DNA of 64,000 nt from Fodinicola acaciae (GTDB lineage: Bacteria > Actinomycetota > Actinomycetes > Mycobacteriales > HKI-0501): assembly GCF_010993745.1 (NCBI RefSeq), contig NZ_WOTN01000001.1:2173235-2237234 (forward strand), given 5' to 3'. Positions within the stretch are counted from its first letter, which is position 1, and every line of letters starts with the position of its first letter. Both the position numbers and the translations under genes were made by a program. Below, piece by piece: positions 44,686 to 54,189 of the stretch. The notes beneath the pieces were generated by a model. The model was not told the DNA's origin, ran no database searches, and saw only the letters and a list, made by a program, of their open reading frames with translations.

Positions 44686-45852
44686 CTACCCGCGGAATGT
44701 CCGGATCGACCGCGGACTCACGAAATCCGGATGCGGCAGGAACTCTGGCGGCGCCTCGACGCGCAGCTCAGGCAACCGTTCCAGCAGTACGTCCAGCACG
44801 ATCGCGCCTTCCAGCCGCGCGAGCGGAGCGCCGAGGCAGAAATGGACGCCGCGTCCGAAGGCGAGATGGGGATTGGGATCGCGGGTCAGGTCGAACACGT
44901 CCGGATCAGCGAACTGCCGCGGATCGCGGTTGGCCGCGCCGAGCCAGACCTTGATGATCTGACCCGCCGGGATCGTCGTGCCACCGACGTTCGCGTCAGC
45001 GCTCGTGACGCGATCGGTCGCGGCGAGAGGACTGAGAAACCGCAACGATTCCTCGATCACCGCCGGCACCAGCGATCGGTCCTCGCGTACGCGGTCGGCC
45101 GCGTCCGGATTGGCGTCCAGGCACAAGACCGTGTTGCCGATCAGGCTCGTCGTCGTGATGTGGCCGGCGTGCAGCACCAGACTGGCGAAACTCACGATCT
45201 GGTCGTCGGTCAGCCGGTCGCCGTCAGCTTCGGCCCGCAGCAGCAGCGTCAGCAGGTCGTCGCGCGGCTGCTTTCGCCGATCCTCGACGTAACCGAGAAA
45301 ATAGTCGCGTATCGACGGCGTGTCATTCTGCGTGTCATTCGGCGTGTCATTCTGCGTGTCATTGTCGTCCGATCCGCCGATCGCCTCGTCGGCCCATTGC
45401 CGGAACAACGCGCGATCCTCACTTGGCACGCCGAGCAGCTCGGCGATGACCGTCACCGGCAACGGATACGCCAGCTCCTCGACCAGGTCGAAGCGATCGC
45501 CGACGCCGTCCAGGATGTCGTTGGCCAGCGTACGAATCCGCGGCGCGAGGCCGGCGACGATCGCCGGTGTGAACGCGTGGCTCACGAGTTTTCTGATCTT
45601 GCGGTGTTCCTCGCCATCCAAAGTGGACAGTGCGTCGTCCGGAAACCTGTCGGCGAGCTCTTTGGGCAGCACGCCGTCCGTGTCACCGGTGAAGGTCGCC
45701 GCGTCGGTGAGCACCTGGCGGACCTCCGGATAGCCGAACACGTGCCAATAGCCGTACGTGTCGAACATCCCCCAGTCCTGGTGGAATTCCACCGGTTGCC
45801 CAAATGTGCCGCCGCGCATCCAGAAATGCGCCGGATGAGTGTCCCAGGTCAT
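44686..45852 (-). CDS. Cytochrome P450
   Basis: Heme monooxygenase of 388 residues, of the soluble bacterial type. Marks are the I-helix AGHITT (229-234), K-helix EESLR (267-271), and heme loop FGRGVHFCLG with the ligand Cys339. Between helices there is an unusual Asn-Asp-Thr run (residues 164-179) of four NDTx units, encoded by 12-base tandem repeats at about 45316-45363. Fifteen bases after the ABC permease, so probably the last gene of the RHH/DUF4097/permease operon. No ferredoxin gene nearby. Substrate unknown. Confidence 0.93.
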   Translation of the reverse strand: MTWDTHPAHFWMRGGTFGQPVEFHQDWGMFDTYGYWHVFGYPEVRQVLTDAATFTGDTDGVLPKELADRFPDDALSTLDGEEHRKIRKLVSHAFTPAIVAGLAPRIRTLANDILDGVGDRFDLVEELAYPLPVTVIAELLGVPSEDRALFRQWADEAIGGSDDNDTQNDTPNDTQNDTPSIRDYFLGYVEDRRKQPRDDLLTLLLRAEADGDRLTDDQIVSFASLVLHAGHITTTSLIGNTVLCLDANPDAADRVREDRSLVPAVIEESLRFLSPLAATDRVTSADANVGGTTIPAGQIIKVWLGAANRDPRQFADPDVFDLTRDPNPHLAFGRGVHFCLGAPLARLEGAIVLDVLLERLPELRVEAPPEFLPHPDFVSPRSIRTFRG

Positions 45853-45867
45853 CGGTCTCTTCCTTCG

Positions 45868-46698
45868 TCAGTTCACGCGTTGCATTGCTTTGTCACGGCG
45901 TGCGGCGACACTCGACCCGGACTCACGGCGCGCCATCCGCCGCAGCATTCCCGGCGCCAGCAGGAGTCCCAGAGCACTCCAGACCGCCAACACGCCAATG
46001 GTCTCGAGATGGCGCCACGACTGTCCGATCTCGACGGCCGCCGCGCCGGCCGGCAACAGTGCCGACCGCATGCCCAAACCCAGCCAGTAGAGCGGAAACA
46101 CCTGTGCGATTCCCTGCAGCCAGCCGGGAAGTGCGGTGATCGGATAGAAGATGCCGGAGACGGCGGTCAGTCCGAAGATCGGCAGGAGCAACAGGTTGAG
46201 ATTGCGCGCGTTCGCGGTGACCGCACCGAGCACCGCACCGATCGGAATCGTCGCCACCATCCCCAAAGCCAGCACCCATGGCAGTGTCTCGGCTCGTACG
46301 CTGACACCGCCGACGATGAACGCGCCGGGAATCAACACGACCAGCAGATCGACGATCAGCGAACCACCGACGAAAACGACCTTGCCGATCAGATAGCCGG
46401 ACATGCCGTGCGGAATCGCCTTGCTCCGCAGCAAAGTGCCGTCCTCGCGTTCCATCGCGAGCAAAGCCGCGGTGGTCAGCAAGCCGTTGGTCGCCAGGTT
46501 CATCGCCAGCATGCCGGGCAGCCCGAGCGCGCCCAGCGACCACGTGGTGGCCGCGAACGTCTTCTTCTGCAGGAAAAACAGGGCGACGAGCATCAGCGCC
46601 GGCCAGAAGAAATGGCCCCAGAGGTCGGCCGCGCTGGTGAACGACTGCCGCAGCTCGATCAGGCCGCGCACGCAGCCGGCGCGTACGGCGCGTCTCAT
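45868..46698 (-). CDS. ABC-2 type transporter permease, no ATPase partner
   Basis: 276 residues with six hydrophobic spans and the ABC-2 layout: an amphipathic N-terminus, EREDGTLLRSKAIPHG after TM2, and a C-terminal gate region SGIFYPITALPGWLQGIAQVFPLYWL. Such permeases need an ATP-binding subunit, normally encoded just upstream. Here the gene upstream is the DUF4097 protein, overlapping by one base (TGATG), and no ATPase is found within the window. It may borrow an ATPase or have lost its own. Confidence 0.85.
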   Translation of the reverse strand: MRRAVRAGCVRGLIELRQSFTSAADLWGHFFWPALMLVALFFLQKKTFAATTWSLGALGLPGMLAMNLATNGLLTTAALLAMEREDGTLLRSKAIPHGMSGYLIGKVVFVGGSLIVDLLVVLIPGAFIVGGVSVRAETLPWVLALGMVATIPIGAVLGAVTANARNLNLLLLPIFGLTAVSGIFYPITALPGWLQGIAQVFPLYWLGLGMRSALLPAGAAAVEIGQSWRHLETIGVLAVWSALGLLLAPGMLRRMARRESGSSVAARRDKAMQRVN

Positions 46699-47537
46699 CA
46701 CCGCGGCACCGGCGTGTCGGACCGGCGGATGACGATGTCGCCGTTGTGCGTACGCGCTCGCACTTCCACACTCGACTCGGCTTTCTCCGGACTGTCGACG
46801 GCGTCGAGAAACCGTCGTACGGTCCCGGTCACCGTGTTCGCGTCCAGCCACACCGGTGTCTCCGGCCGTACGCCGACGTCCACGCCGCCGACCGCGGTCG
46901 TCAGGTCGACGCGGTCGGCGGACACCTCACCGACGTGGATGTTTCCTTGCGTCGTACGGACATCGACGGCGCCGCCCGCACGGTCGACGTGCACGTCGCC
47001 CTTGCTGGCCGTGACGCGCAAGACGCCGGCCACCTCGCCGATCTTGGTGTCACCACGGTCGTTGCGTACGGTCGCCGGGCCGTCTACCTCGTCGACGACG
47101 ATCTGACCGGCGAGCGTACTCAACTGCAGCTCACCGACCCGATCGATGTCGAAATCGCCGTGGTAGGCCTCAAACCGGCACTCTGCCAGGCGACCTTCGG
47201 TCCGCAGCACGACCGCGGCGACGTTTCCGCGTACGGACGAGCCGGCCGGCAGCTCGACGGTCACGTCGATCGAGCCGACACTGCCGAAAAGCTCGGTGAG
47301 GACGCCCTTCGCGCTCTGCGCATCCGGATTTTTCGGCGTCACCACGGACAACCGGCCCTCGGCGAAGTCGATCTCGGCGCGCTCGGCGAGCCGTACGTTG
47401 GATTTTCGCGACTCGCGCGACGGCGCGACGTGGACGACCGTGTCGGTGCGGTCAGTGGCGGTGAGCTGGATCCGGCTGGCGATCCCGTCCAGCTCCAGGA
47501 ACAGCGATATCGGCGCAGGCGTGTCGAACGTCGGCAT
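46698..47537 (-). CDS. DUF4097 family beta-helix-like protein
   Basis: 279 residues of short repeated beta segments (DVTVELPAGSSV, RLAECRFEAYHGDFDIDRVG, GPATVRNDRGDTKIGEVAG, GDVHVDRAGGAVDVRTTQGNIHVGEV), the DUF4097 pattern expected to form a right-handed beta-helix. No signal peptide. ATG at 47537 has GGAGGC seven bases upstream. In many actinobacteria it lies between an RHH (HicB-like) gene and ABC transporter genes, as here. Function unknown. Confidence 0.85.
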   Translation of the reverse strand: MPTFDTPAPISLFLELDGIASRIQLTATDRTDTVVHVAPSRESRKSNVRLAERAEIDFAEGRLSVVTPKNPDAQSAKGVLTELFGSVGSIDVTVELPAGSSVRGNVAAVVLRTEGRLAECRFEAYHGDFDIDRVGELQLSTLAGQIVVDEVDGPATVRNDRGDTKIGEVAGVLRVTASKGDVHVDRAGGAVDVRTTQGNIHVGEVSADRVDLTTAVGGVDVGVRPETPVWLDANTVTGTVRRFLDAVDSPEKAESSVEVRARTHNGDIVIRRSDTPVPR

Positions 47538-47564
47538 GACAGATGCCTCCAAATGATCAGTGGA

Positions 47565-48068
47565 CTAGCGAAGCCAGCCGGTGTAACGGCGACCGGTGGC
47601 GCCATCCTTGGTCGGACCTGTGGCGCCAAGTGTGGCGCCAACGGCACGTACCAGCCAGGCGTTGACGGAGAGGCCGTCGCGACTCGCGGCCTCCTCGATG
47701 CGGGCCTTGAGCTCGCCCGGCGGTCGGAAGTTGATACGCGCGGTCGGACCGTCGGCCTCGTACGGCGTCTGAGGAGCCGGTTGTGGAGCCGGTTGTGGAG
47801 CCGACTGGGGCGCCGGCTGGTCGGCGCGCTGCCGAGTCACCGCCAGCTCCGGCTCGAAACCGCGAAGTCGCACGTCAACCCTGGTCGGAGCGAGCTCCTC
47901 GGTCAGCTCCTGGGCGGCGGCCGAGAGCGCACCGAGCAGCGCGAGCCGGAGCGCCGACTCCAGCGGCACGGCAAGCTGCCGCGCCAACCGCTGCGCGTCG
48001 TCGCCTCCGGCAGCCGCGCTCGCGACCAACTCGCGTTGTACGGCGTCGATGAACGGCTTGAGCTCCAT
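47565..48068 (-). CDS. HicB-like ribbon-helix-helix regulator
   Basis: 167 residues. A helical N-terminal domain (1-75), a Gln-Pro-Ala linker (about 84-100), then a ribbon-helix-helix domain: ARINFRPPGELKARIEEA and DGLSVNAWLVRAV (about 110-146). Similar proteins are annotated as HicB-family antitoxins, but no HicA toxin gene is adjacent, so a plain regulator role is likelier. Six TGGCGCCA palindromes lie before its start and in its own 3' end, good candidate operators. No Shine-Dalgarno is evident at the ATG (48068), so it may be leaderless. Confidence 0.8.
   Translation of the reverse strand: MELKPFIDAVQRELVASAAAGGDDAQRLARQLAVPLESALRLALLGALSAAAQELTEELAPTRVDVRLRGFEPELAVTRQRADQPAPQSAPQPAPQPAPQTPYEADGPTARINFRPPGELKARIEEAASRDGLSVNAWLVRAVGATLGATGPTKDGATGRRYTGWLR
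47597..47640. promoter_or_regulatory. Three TGGCGCCA palindromes before the DUF4097 gene
   Basis: Perfect 8-base palindromes at 47597-47604, 47621-47628 and 47633-47640, inside the last codons of the RHH gene (encoding GATGPTKDGATG) and 60-105 bases upstream of the DUF4097 start. Spacings are 24 and 12 bases. Probably operators of the RHH protein for a second promoter. Assignment is by pattern only. Confidence 0.6.
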
Positions 48069-48078
48069 GACGCCATTA

Positions 48079-48117
48079 TGGCGCCATCACTGGCGCCAAT
48101 GCAAGCCAGTGGCGCCA
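48079..48117. promoter_or_regulatory. Three TGGCGCCA palindromes before the RHH gene
   Basis: Perfect palindromes at 48079-48086, 48091-48098 and 48110-48117, starting 11 bases upstream of the RHH start codon. Centre spacings are 12 and 19 bases. The first pair shares the 12-base spacing of the internal cluster at 47621-47640. Their position over the probable promoter suggests autorepression. Confidence 0.65.
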
Positions 48118-48171
48118 CACACGAAAAGCCGCCCACGTCGTGTACGACGCAGGCGGCGTTTTCGACTCTCT

Positions 48172-49888
<1,717 letters not shown>

Positions 49889-49892
<4 letters not shown>

Positions 49893-50479
49893 CGCGCGCT
49901 CACCAGCCGCTCGACGTACTTGGCGATCACGTCGACCTCGATGTTGACCCGCTGGCCCGGCTCTTTCTTGCCGAGCGTGGTCAGGCCGAGGGTGGTCGGG
50001 ATCAGGCTGACCTCGAACCAGTCGGCGCCGACGCCGGAGACGGTCAGCGACACGCCGTCGACCGCCACCGACCCCTTTTCGGCCAGGTAGCGCGCGGTGT
50101 CCGCGGCGAGCTGGAACCGTACGATGTCCCAGTGCTCGTCGGACTCGCGGCGCAGCAGCGTGGCCGTGTCGTCCACGTGTCCCTGCACGATGTGTCCACC
50201 GAGCCGGTCGCTGGCGCGTACGGCCCGTTCCAGGTTGACCGGGTCGCCGGGCTGCAGCTCGCCGACGGTCGACCGCTTGAGGGTTTCGGCCATCACGTCG
50301 ACGGTGAACCGCTCACCGTCGGTCCGGATGACGGTCAGGCAGACGCCGTTGACGGCGATGGAGTCGCCGTGTCTCGCGTCCGACGAGACGGTCGGCCCGT
50401 GCAGCGTCAGCTGCCCGGCCGTACCCAGATCGCTCCAGCTCACCACGGAGCCGAGCTCTTCCACGATTCCAGTGAACAT
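49889..50479 (-). CDS. ribE: Riboflavin synthase alpha subunit
   Basis: Dismutates two lumazines to riboflavin. 196 residues made of two lumazine-binding barrels: [10 protein letters not shown]...[13 protein letters not shown] and, in the second half, [15 protein letters not shown]...[15 protein letters not shown] at 50479 with GGAGG four bases upstream. First gene of the rib operon, behind the FMN riboswitch. ribD, often first in actinobacterial rib operons, is absent here. Confidence 0.95.
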
Positions 50480-50566
50480 CCTGCCTCCCGGCCAGACGAT
50501 GGTCACCGGGGTTGATCAGGCAGGTGCCAGAAAGCGGCACCACAGGCAGGCCTGTGGCGTCGCGCG
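50480..50566 (-). promoter_or_regulatory. Expression-platform hairpins between FMN aptamer and ribE
   Basis: On the minus strand, CCACAGGCCTGCCTGTGG (50541-50558) and GTGCC...GGCAC (50524-50540) form two consecutive hairpins directly after the aptamer. There is no T-run after them, so control may act on translation or by Rho; the ribE ribosome site is 40 bases further on. Confidence 0.45.
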
Positions 50567-50703
50567 CATCCTCCCATCCGGACTTTCACCGTCGGTCCCG
50601 GACTCTCACCAGGTCAACCGGCCGCTGGCTGCGGACGGGTCGCGGACTGAGGGCCGTCAAGCCCATCACCGCCGGTTCGGAATTACACCGACCCCGGAGC
50701 GCG
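50567..50703 (-). promoter_or_regulatory. FMN riboswitch (RFN element)
   Basis: The minus strand shows the RFN blocks in order: CTCCGGGGTCGGTGTAATTC, CGAACCGGCGGTGATGGG, AGTCCGCGACC, then GGTTGACCTGGTGAGAGTCC and CGACGGTGAAAGTCCGGATG, and GGGAGGAT at the 3' side. These are diagnostic of the FMN aptamer. It controls ribE-ribBA-ribH. A divergent-looking palindrome GTTGACG/CGTCAAAC at 50817-50837 lies further upstream, next to the hydrolase stop. The rest of the stretch to 50840 holds only the presumed promoter. Confidence 0.95.
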
Positions 50704-50840
50704 TACTGCTTCTTACCTGATCGATTGTCGCACGCGCCGTCGCCGCCGGCGCCGGACGTGACCCGCTCCACACCGGCCGGCTGGCCGTCCGTCCACCGGG
50801 CTGCGACCTCCTGGCTGTTGACGCTTCTACGTCAAACTCC

Positions 50841-51617
50841 TCAGGACGTGGCCCGTGCGGACTCTTTTCGCGCAAGTTCGTCGATCGCGGCGGCGAGCGT
50901 GTCCGCGTTCTTGAACGGGATCTCGGTGTGCGACGACGGCAGCGTCGCGAACACCGAGACGTGGTCGTGTTTCTCGGCCAACGGCGCGACGGACGCGCGC
51001 ATCTTGCGCACCTCCTCGTCGGTGCTGCCCGTGTGCCGCTTCGTACCGAGGACGAACGTGATCGGGCAGTCGATGCTGCCGAAATCCGGCGCGATCCGGT
51101 CGAGGATGTCGCAGTTCTCGATGTTGATCTCGGCGGCCTGCCTGGCCGGCACGCTGGTCCGGCCGATCAGCCGGAGGATCCACATGATCGGCGCCATCCG
51201 GCCGAACAGCTTGCGGATGCGAGCCTGTTCCTCGTTGCCGAAAGCCGGGAAAGGCATGCCGCCGTCGACAAGCACGAGGCCGGCGATCTCGCCGGGACGC
51301 CGCGCCGCATGGCGGACGGCGAGCGTGGCACCGTACGACCAGCCGACCAGGATCGGCCGGCGGATGCCGGTGGTGGCCACGACGGCCGAGACGTCGTCGA
51401 GCGCACCGACAAACGAATAGTCCTTTGACGGCCCCGATTTTCCGCGGCCGCGCGCGTCGAAGGTGATCGTACGGTAACGACCGCCCAGCTCACGCAGCGT
51501 GCGCTTCCAGTCGGTCTGCGGTGCCAGCATGCCGTTGAGGAAGAGGACCGGCTGGCCATCGCCACTGTCGTTGATGTCCAGCGCGGTGTCAGCAACCGGA
51601 ATCCGGATATGAGCCAT
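50841..51617 (-). CDS. Alpha/beta hydrolase
   Basis: 258 residues of the alpha/beta hydrolase fold. The nucleophile elbow is GWSYG (Ser94), an acidic residue follows in VLVDGG (Asp118), and the likely catalytic His is in SSHTEIPF (about 233). An oxyanion-type motif FLNGM occurs near residue 27. Substrate unknown. ATG at 51617 directly follows the TAA of the MarR-like gene, with GAGGTG upstream, so the two form an operon. Confidence 0.88.
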   Translation of the reverse strand: MAHIRIPVADTALDINDSGDGQPVLFLNGMLAPQTDWKRTLRELGGRYRTITFDARGRGKSGPSKDYSFVGALDDVSAVVATTGIRRPILVGWSYGATLAVRHAARRPGEIAGLVLVDGGMPFPAFGNEEQARIRKLFGRMAPIMWILRLIGRTSVPARQAAEINIENCDILDRIAPDFGSIDCPITFVLGTKRHTGSTDEEVRKMRASVAPLAEKHDHVSVFATLPSSHTEIPFKNADTLAAAIDELARKESARATS

Positions 51618-52085
51618 TTATTCACCTCGTGATTTTCTTTGCGACCACCACTCATCGGCCAGAGCGGGGATCCTTCTGGCCAGAAACTCGTAGAATTCCA
51701 CCGCCTCGCGCAGCATCGCGGTCTGCGTCGGCGCGTCGTGGTCCAGGTGCGTCAGGCCTTCTCGCGCAAGCGCCGCCATTTCATGGAAGAGGCCACCGTC
51801 GAAGCCTCGCGGCCGCACCAGGCAGCTCGGGTCGATCTCGATCGAGTCGACTCGCTCGCCGGCCTCGCGCCACCGGCTGACGATCCGTCGCTCCTCCAGC
51901 ATCTTCACCGCGCCGGTGATCGCACTGCGACTGGCTCGCAGCGCGTCGCTCAACTCGGCGATGGACTGGCGAGGCGGATCGCAGACCAGCAGGAAACCCA
52001 TCAGGCGTCCGGCCATCGGCGGAAACGCGTACTCACGTGCGTAGAACCGGCCGATCAGGTCGGCGAAACGGAGCTTGTCATCCAT
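51618..52085 (-). CDS. MarR/GbsR-like transcriptional regulator
   Basis: 155 residues. The winged-helix core has FPPMAGRLMGFLLVCDPPRQSIAELSDAL, ASRSAITGAVKMLEERRIVSRW, typical of GbsR-type MarR relatives, followed by a helical C-terminus. It likely controls the downstream hydrolase and perhaps the divergent membrane protein. ATG at 52085 (MDDKLRFADL) is preferred; upstream frame is unsupported. Divergent region contains the GTTCATGAAC palindrome. Confidence 0.85.
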   Translation of the reverse strand: MDDKLRFADLIGRFYAREYAFPPMAGRLMGFLLVCDPPRQSIAELSDALRASRSAITGAVKMLEERRIVSRWREAGERVDSIEIDPSCLVRPRGFDGGLFHEMAALAREGLTHLDHDAPTQTAMLREAVEFYEFLARRIPALADEWWSQRKSRGE

Positions 52086-52183
52086 GGCCACCCTGGCAAC
52101 GTAGCACGGACAACGAAGATGACACATATTTCTGTCATCCATGGCACATCATTTTGGTGCCAATCCGACACCAGACCGCTTGC

Positions 52184-52226
52184 ACATTGTTCAAAAAGGT
52201 CTTATGGTTCATGAACTAAGTTCAAG
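52184..52226. promoter_or_regulatory. GTTCATGAAC palindrome with extra GTTCA half-sites
   Basis: A perfect palindrome GTTCATGAAC (52207-52216) lies between flanking GTTCA words (52187 area and AAGTTCAAG at 52219-52226) 25-55 bases before the membrane protein gene. A candidate operator for the MarR- or TetR-like regulators beside it. Confidence 0.45.
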
Positions 52227-52241
52227 AGAGGACCCATAGGC

Positions 52242-52784
52242 ATGCCTGTTCCGGTCACCATCGCCGCCGCGCTCCAGCTGCTGCTGGCGGCGAGTTTCGT
52301 TGTCATCGCACTGATCGCTCACCGTTACGGTGACGCCGCTCAGCACGCCGCCGAGGCCGAGGCGGTCCGCCAGGGACACCCGGCGGGTGTGCTCGCGGCG
52401 CATCGCGTACGGTTCGCCGAGACCACCACCGAGATGCTGTTGCCACTGGCCATCGGTGTGGTGATCGGCGTGCTCGCGGCGGTCAACCTGGCCGGTGTCC
52501 AGGCCGGCCGGATCGCCACCTGGGTGCTCGCGCCGGTGCTGGTCGTCGCCGGCGGCCTGGTGACCGCGACCCAGGTCTTCGCCGCGCGCTTCACGGCCGC
52601 GGTGTTCCGGAAGTCGACGACCGCCTCCGGCATCGACGCGTACGCGATCGTCGACGCGGCCAGCCGGACCTATCCGGCCATCCTCCGGCCGCTGGTGCTC
52701 GTACGGTTCGCGCTCACCACGCTCGGCACCCTGGCGGTCGTCATTCTCCTCGCGCTGCCGGCCGCGAACGCGCACTTCGGCTAG
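52242..52784 (+). CDS. Four-span membrane protein, unknown function
   Basis: 180 residues with four hydrophobic spans (about 5-28, 65-85, 90-112, 150-173) and an AAHRVRFAETTTEML segment. The overall plan recalls DUF1772-type proteins, but I see no diagnostic residue. It is flanked by a divergent MarR-like gene and a convergent TetR gene whose end overlaps this one by 44 bases. Possible small-molecule or stress role; not determinable. Confidence 0.65.
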   Translation: MPVPVTIAAALQLLLAASFVVIALIAHRYGDAAQHAAEAEAVRQGHPAGVLAAHRVRFAETTTEMLLPLAIGVVIGVLAAVNLAGVQAGRIATWVLAPVLVVAGGLVTATQVFAARFTAAVFRKSTTASGIDAYAIVDAASRTYPAILRPLVLVRFALTTLGTLAVVILLALPAANAHFG

Positions 52785-53415
52785 CCAGGCCGTCCAGGAT
52801 CGTGGCCAGGCCGAACTCGAACGGACTGGCCATCCCGGCCGCCGACGTCGAGTGAGTGGTCAGCCGCGGATAGCGTCCCGCGACCTCCTCGGCTCGCGCG
52901 ATCGCGATGCGCAAGGCCTCCTCGCCGCCACCGCGCCGCGCGTGCGCGCGCAACGCCTGCTCGCTTCCTTCGGCCTGCGCGGCTCCGAGTACGAACATCA
53001 GCACGGTGGCGGCGGCCTGGTTTGCCTCCGCCACGGTGAATCCGGCCGACTCGTACGCGGCCAGGCAACAGTCGTCATAGCGAGCCTTGCCGGGACCGTA
53101 GACCAGGTGCGTGCTCATCGCCGGCACCAGCCAGAAATGCCGGCTGACCATCTCGTACGCACCCCGTGCGAGCACCGTCGTGGCCTCGCGCCAGCCGGTG
53201 GTGGCCAGATCCGGCAGCTCGATCTGCGACCAGGCGTGGTCGCCGGCCAGCACGACCAGGTCGTCCTTGCTCCTGACGTGCCAGTACATCGCGGTCGCGG
53301 CCATGCCCAGCTGCGCGCCGAGCCGGCGCATGTTCAGACCGGTGATGCCGTCGGCGTCCAACACGGCGACCGCCGCCTCCACGATCTGGTCCCTGGTCAG
53401 CGTGTCGCGCGGCAC
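52741..53415 (-). CDS. TetR family regulator (TetR_C class)
   Basis: 224 residues. N-terminal HTH (about 5-50): LTRDQIVEAAVAVLDADG, AQLGMAATAMYWHVRSKDDLV. The C-terminal ligand domain is of the tetracycline-repressor type. GTG at 53415 begins PRDTLTRDQ, the common start of this subfamily. Divergent from the LysE-family exporter, which it probably represses. The 3' end overlaps the convergent membrane-protein gene. Confidence 0.88.
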   Translation of the reverse strand: MPRDTLTRDQIVEAAVAVLDADGITGLNMRRLGAQLGMAATAMYWHVRSKDDLVVLAGDHAWSQIELPDLATTGWREATTVLARGAYEMVSRHFWLVPAMSTHLVYGPGKARYDDCCLAAYESAGFTVAEANQAAATVLMFVLGAAQAEGSEQALRAHARRGGGEEALRIAIARAEEVAGRYPRLTTHSTSAAGMASPFEFGLATILDGLASRSARSRPAARGE

Positions 53416-53479
53416 TGTCCGAGCGTACCGGCAGACGTACGCTGACAACGTCACCAACCTCGTGGACGGGAGCCACTAA

Positions 53480-54109
53480 TTGGACCTGCAGCTGTTGTTG
53501 CCGTTCGTCGTCGCCATCACGCTGATCAGCCTGGTGCCGGGGCCGGACATGTTCTACATCGTCGCCAACGGCATCGCCGGCGGACCACGTGCCGGAGTCG
53601 TCGCCGCCGTCGGCATGTCGACCGGCATGGCCGTACACACGCTCGCCGCGGCCGCCGGCCTCAGCGCGTTGTTCATCGCTCTCCCCGCTGCCATGGACGT
53701 CCTGCGCGTCGTCGGCATCGCGGTGTTGCTCTATCTCGCGATGAGCACGTTGCGATCGTCGTTCGCGCAACAGGAGCTTGAGCTGCGGCCGGAGCAGCGG
53801 CCGCTGAGCCGCACGTACGGCATGGCCGTGCTCACCAACGTCAGCAACCCGAAGGTGATCGTCTTCTATCTCGCCTTCATGCCGCAGTTCACCGATCCGC
53901 ACGGCGCCTGGCCCGTACCGGTGCAACTGCTGGCGCTCGGGCTGCTGTTCATCACGGTCGGACTCGGCATCGACGCCGGCGTCGGACTGGCGGCCGGCAA
54001 GCTGTCCGGCCTGCTCGCCGGCAGCCTGCGGTTCCGGCGCTGGCTGCAGCGTGTCTCCGCCGCCGTTTTCGGTGCTCTCGCGGTGGACCTCGGCCTCAGC
54101 CGCGGCTGA
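53480..54109 (+). CDS. LysE/RhtB family exporter
   Basis: 209-residue amino-acid or homologous small-molecule exporter with about six spans. Signatures: VPGPDMFYIVANGIAGGPRAG (18-38) and LTNVSNPKVIVFYLAFMPQF. TTG start at 53480 with GGGAG six bases upstream. Divergent from the TetR gene, as often for regulated exporters. Downstream lies the minisatellite. Confidence 0.9.
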   Translation: MDLQLLLPFVVAITLISLVPGPDMFYIVANGIAGGPRAGVVAAVGMSTGMAVHTLAAAAGLSALFIALPAAMDVLRVVGIAVLLYLAMSTLRSSFAQQELELRPEQRPLSRTYGMAVLTNVSNPKVIVFYLAFMPQFTDPHGAWPVPVQLLALGLLFITVGLGIDAGVGLAAGKLSGLLAGSLRFRRWLQRVSAAVFGALAVDLGLSRG

Positions 54110-54189
54110 CCGACAGCCCTTCGGACGCCGGCGAGCGCTCGCGCGCCGGCGTCATCGGGGCTGGCCGTCGCCTGCCTCGGGTCGCGGCG

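Noticed and set aside
44731-47106. 791-codon open frame on the plus strand
   Set aside because: Antisense to P450, permease and DUF4097 genes, which have clear family motifs; sequence is low-complexity Arg/Gln/His type.
47565-48068. HicAB toxin-antitoxin pair
   Set aside because: The RHH protein is HicB-like, but no HicA-type toxin gene is adjacent; the neighbours are DUF4097 and ribH.
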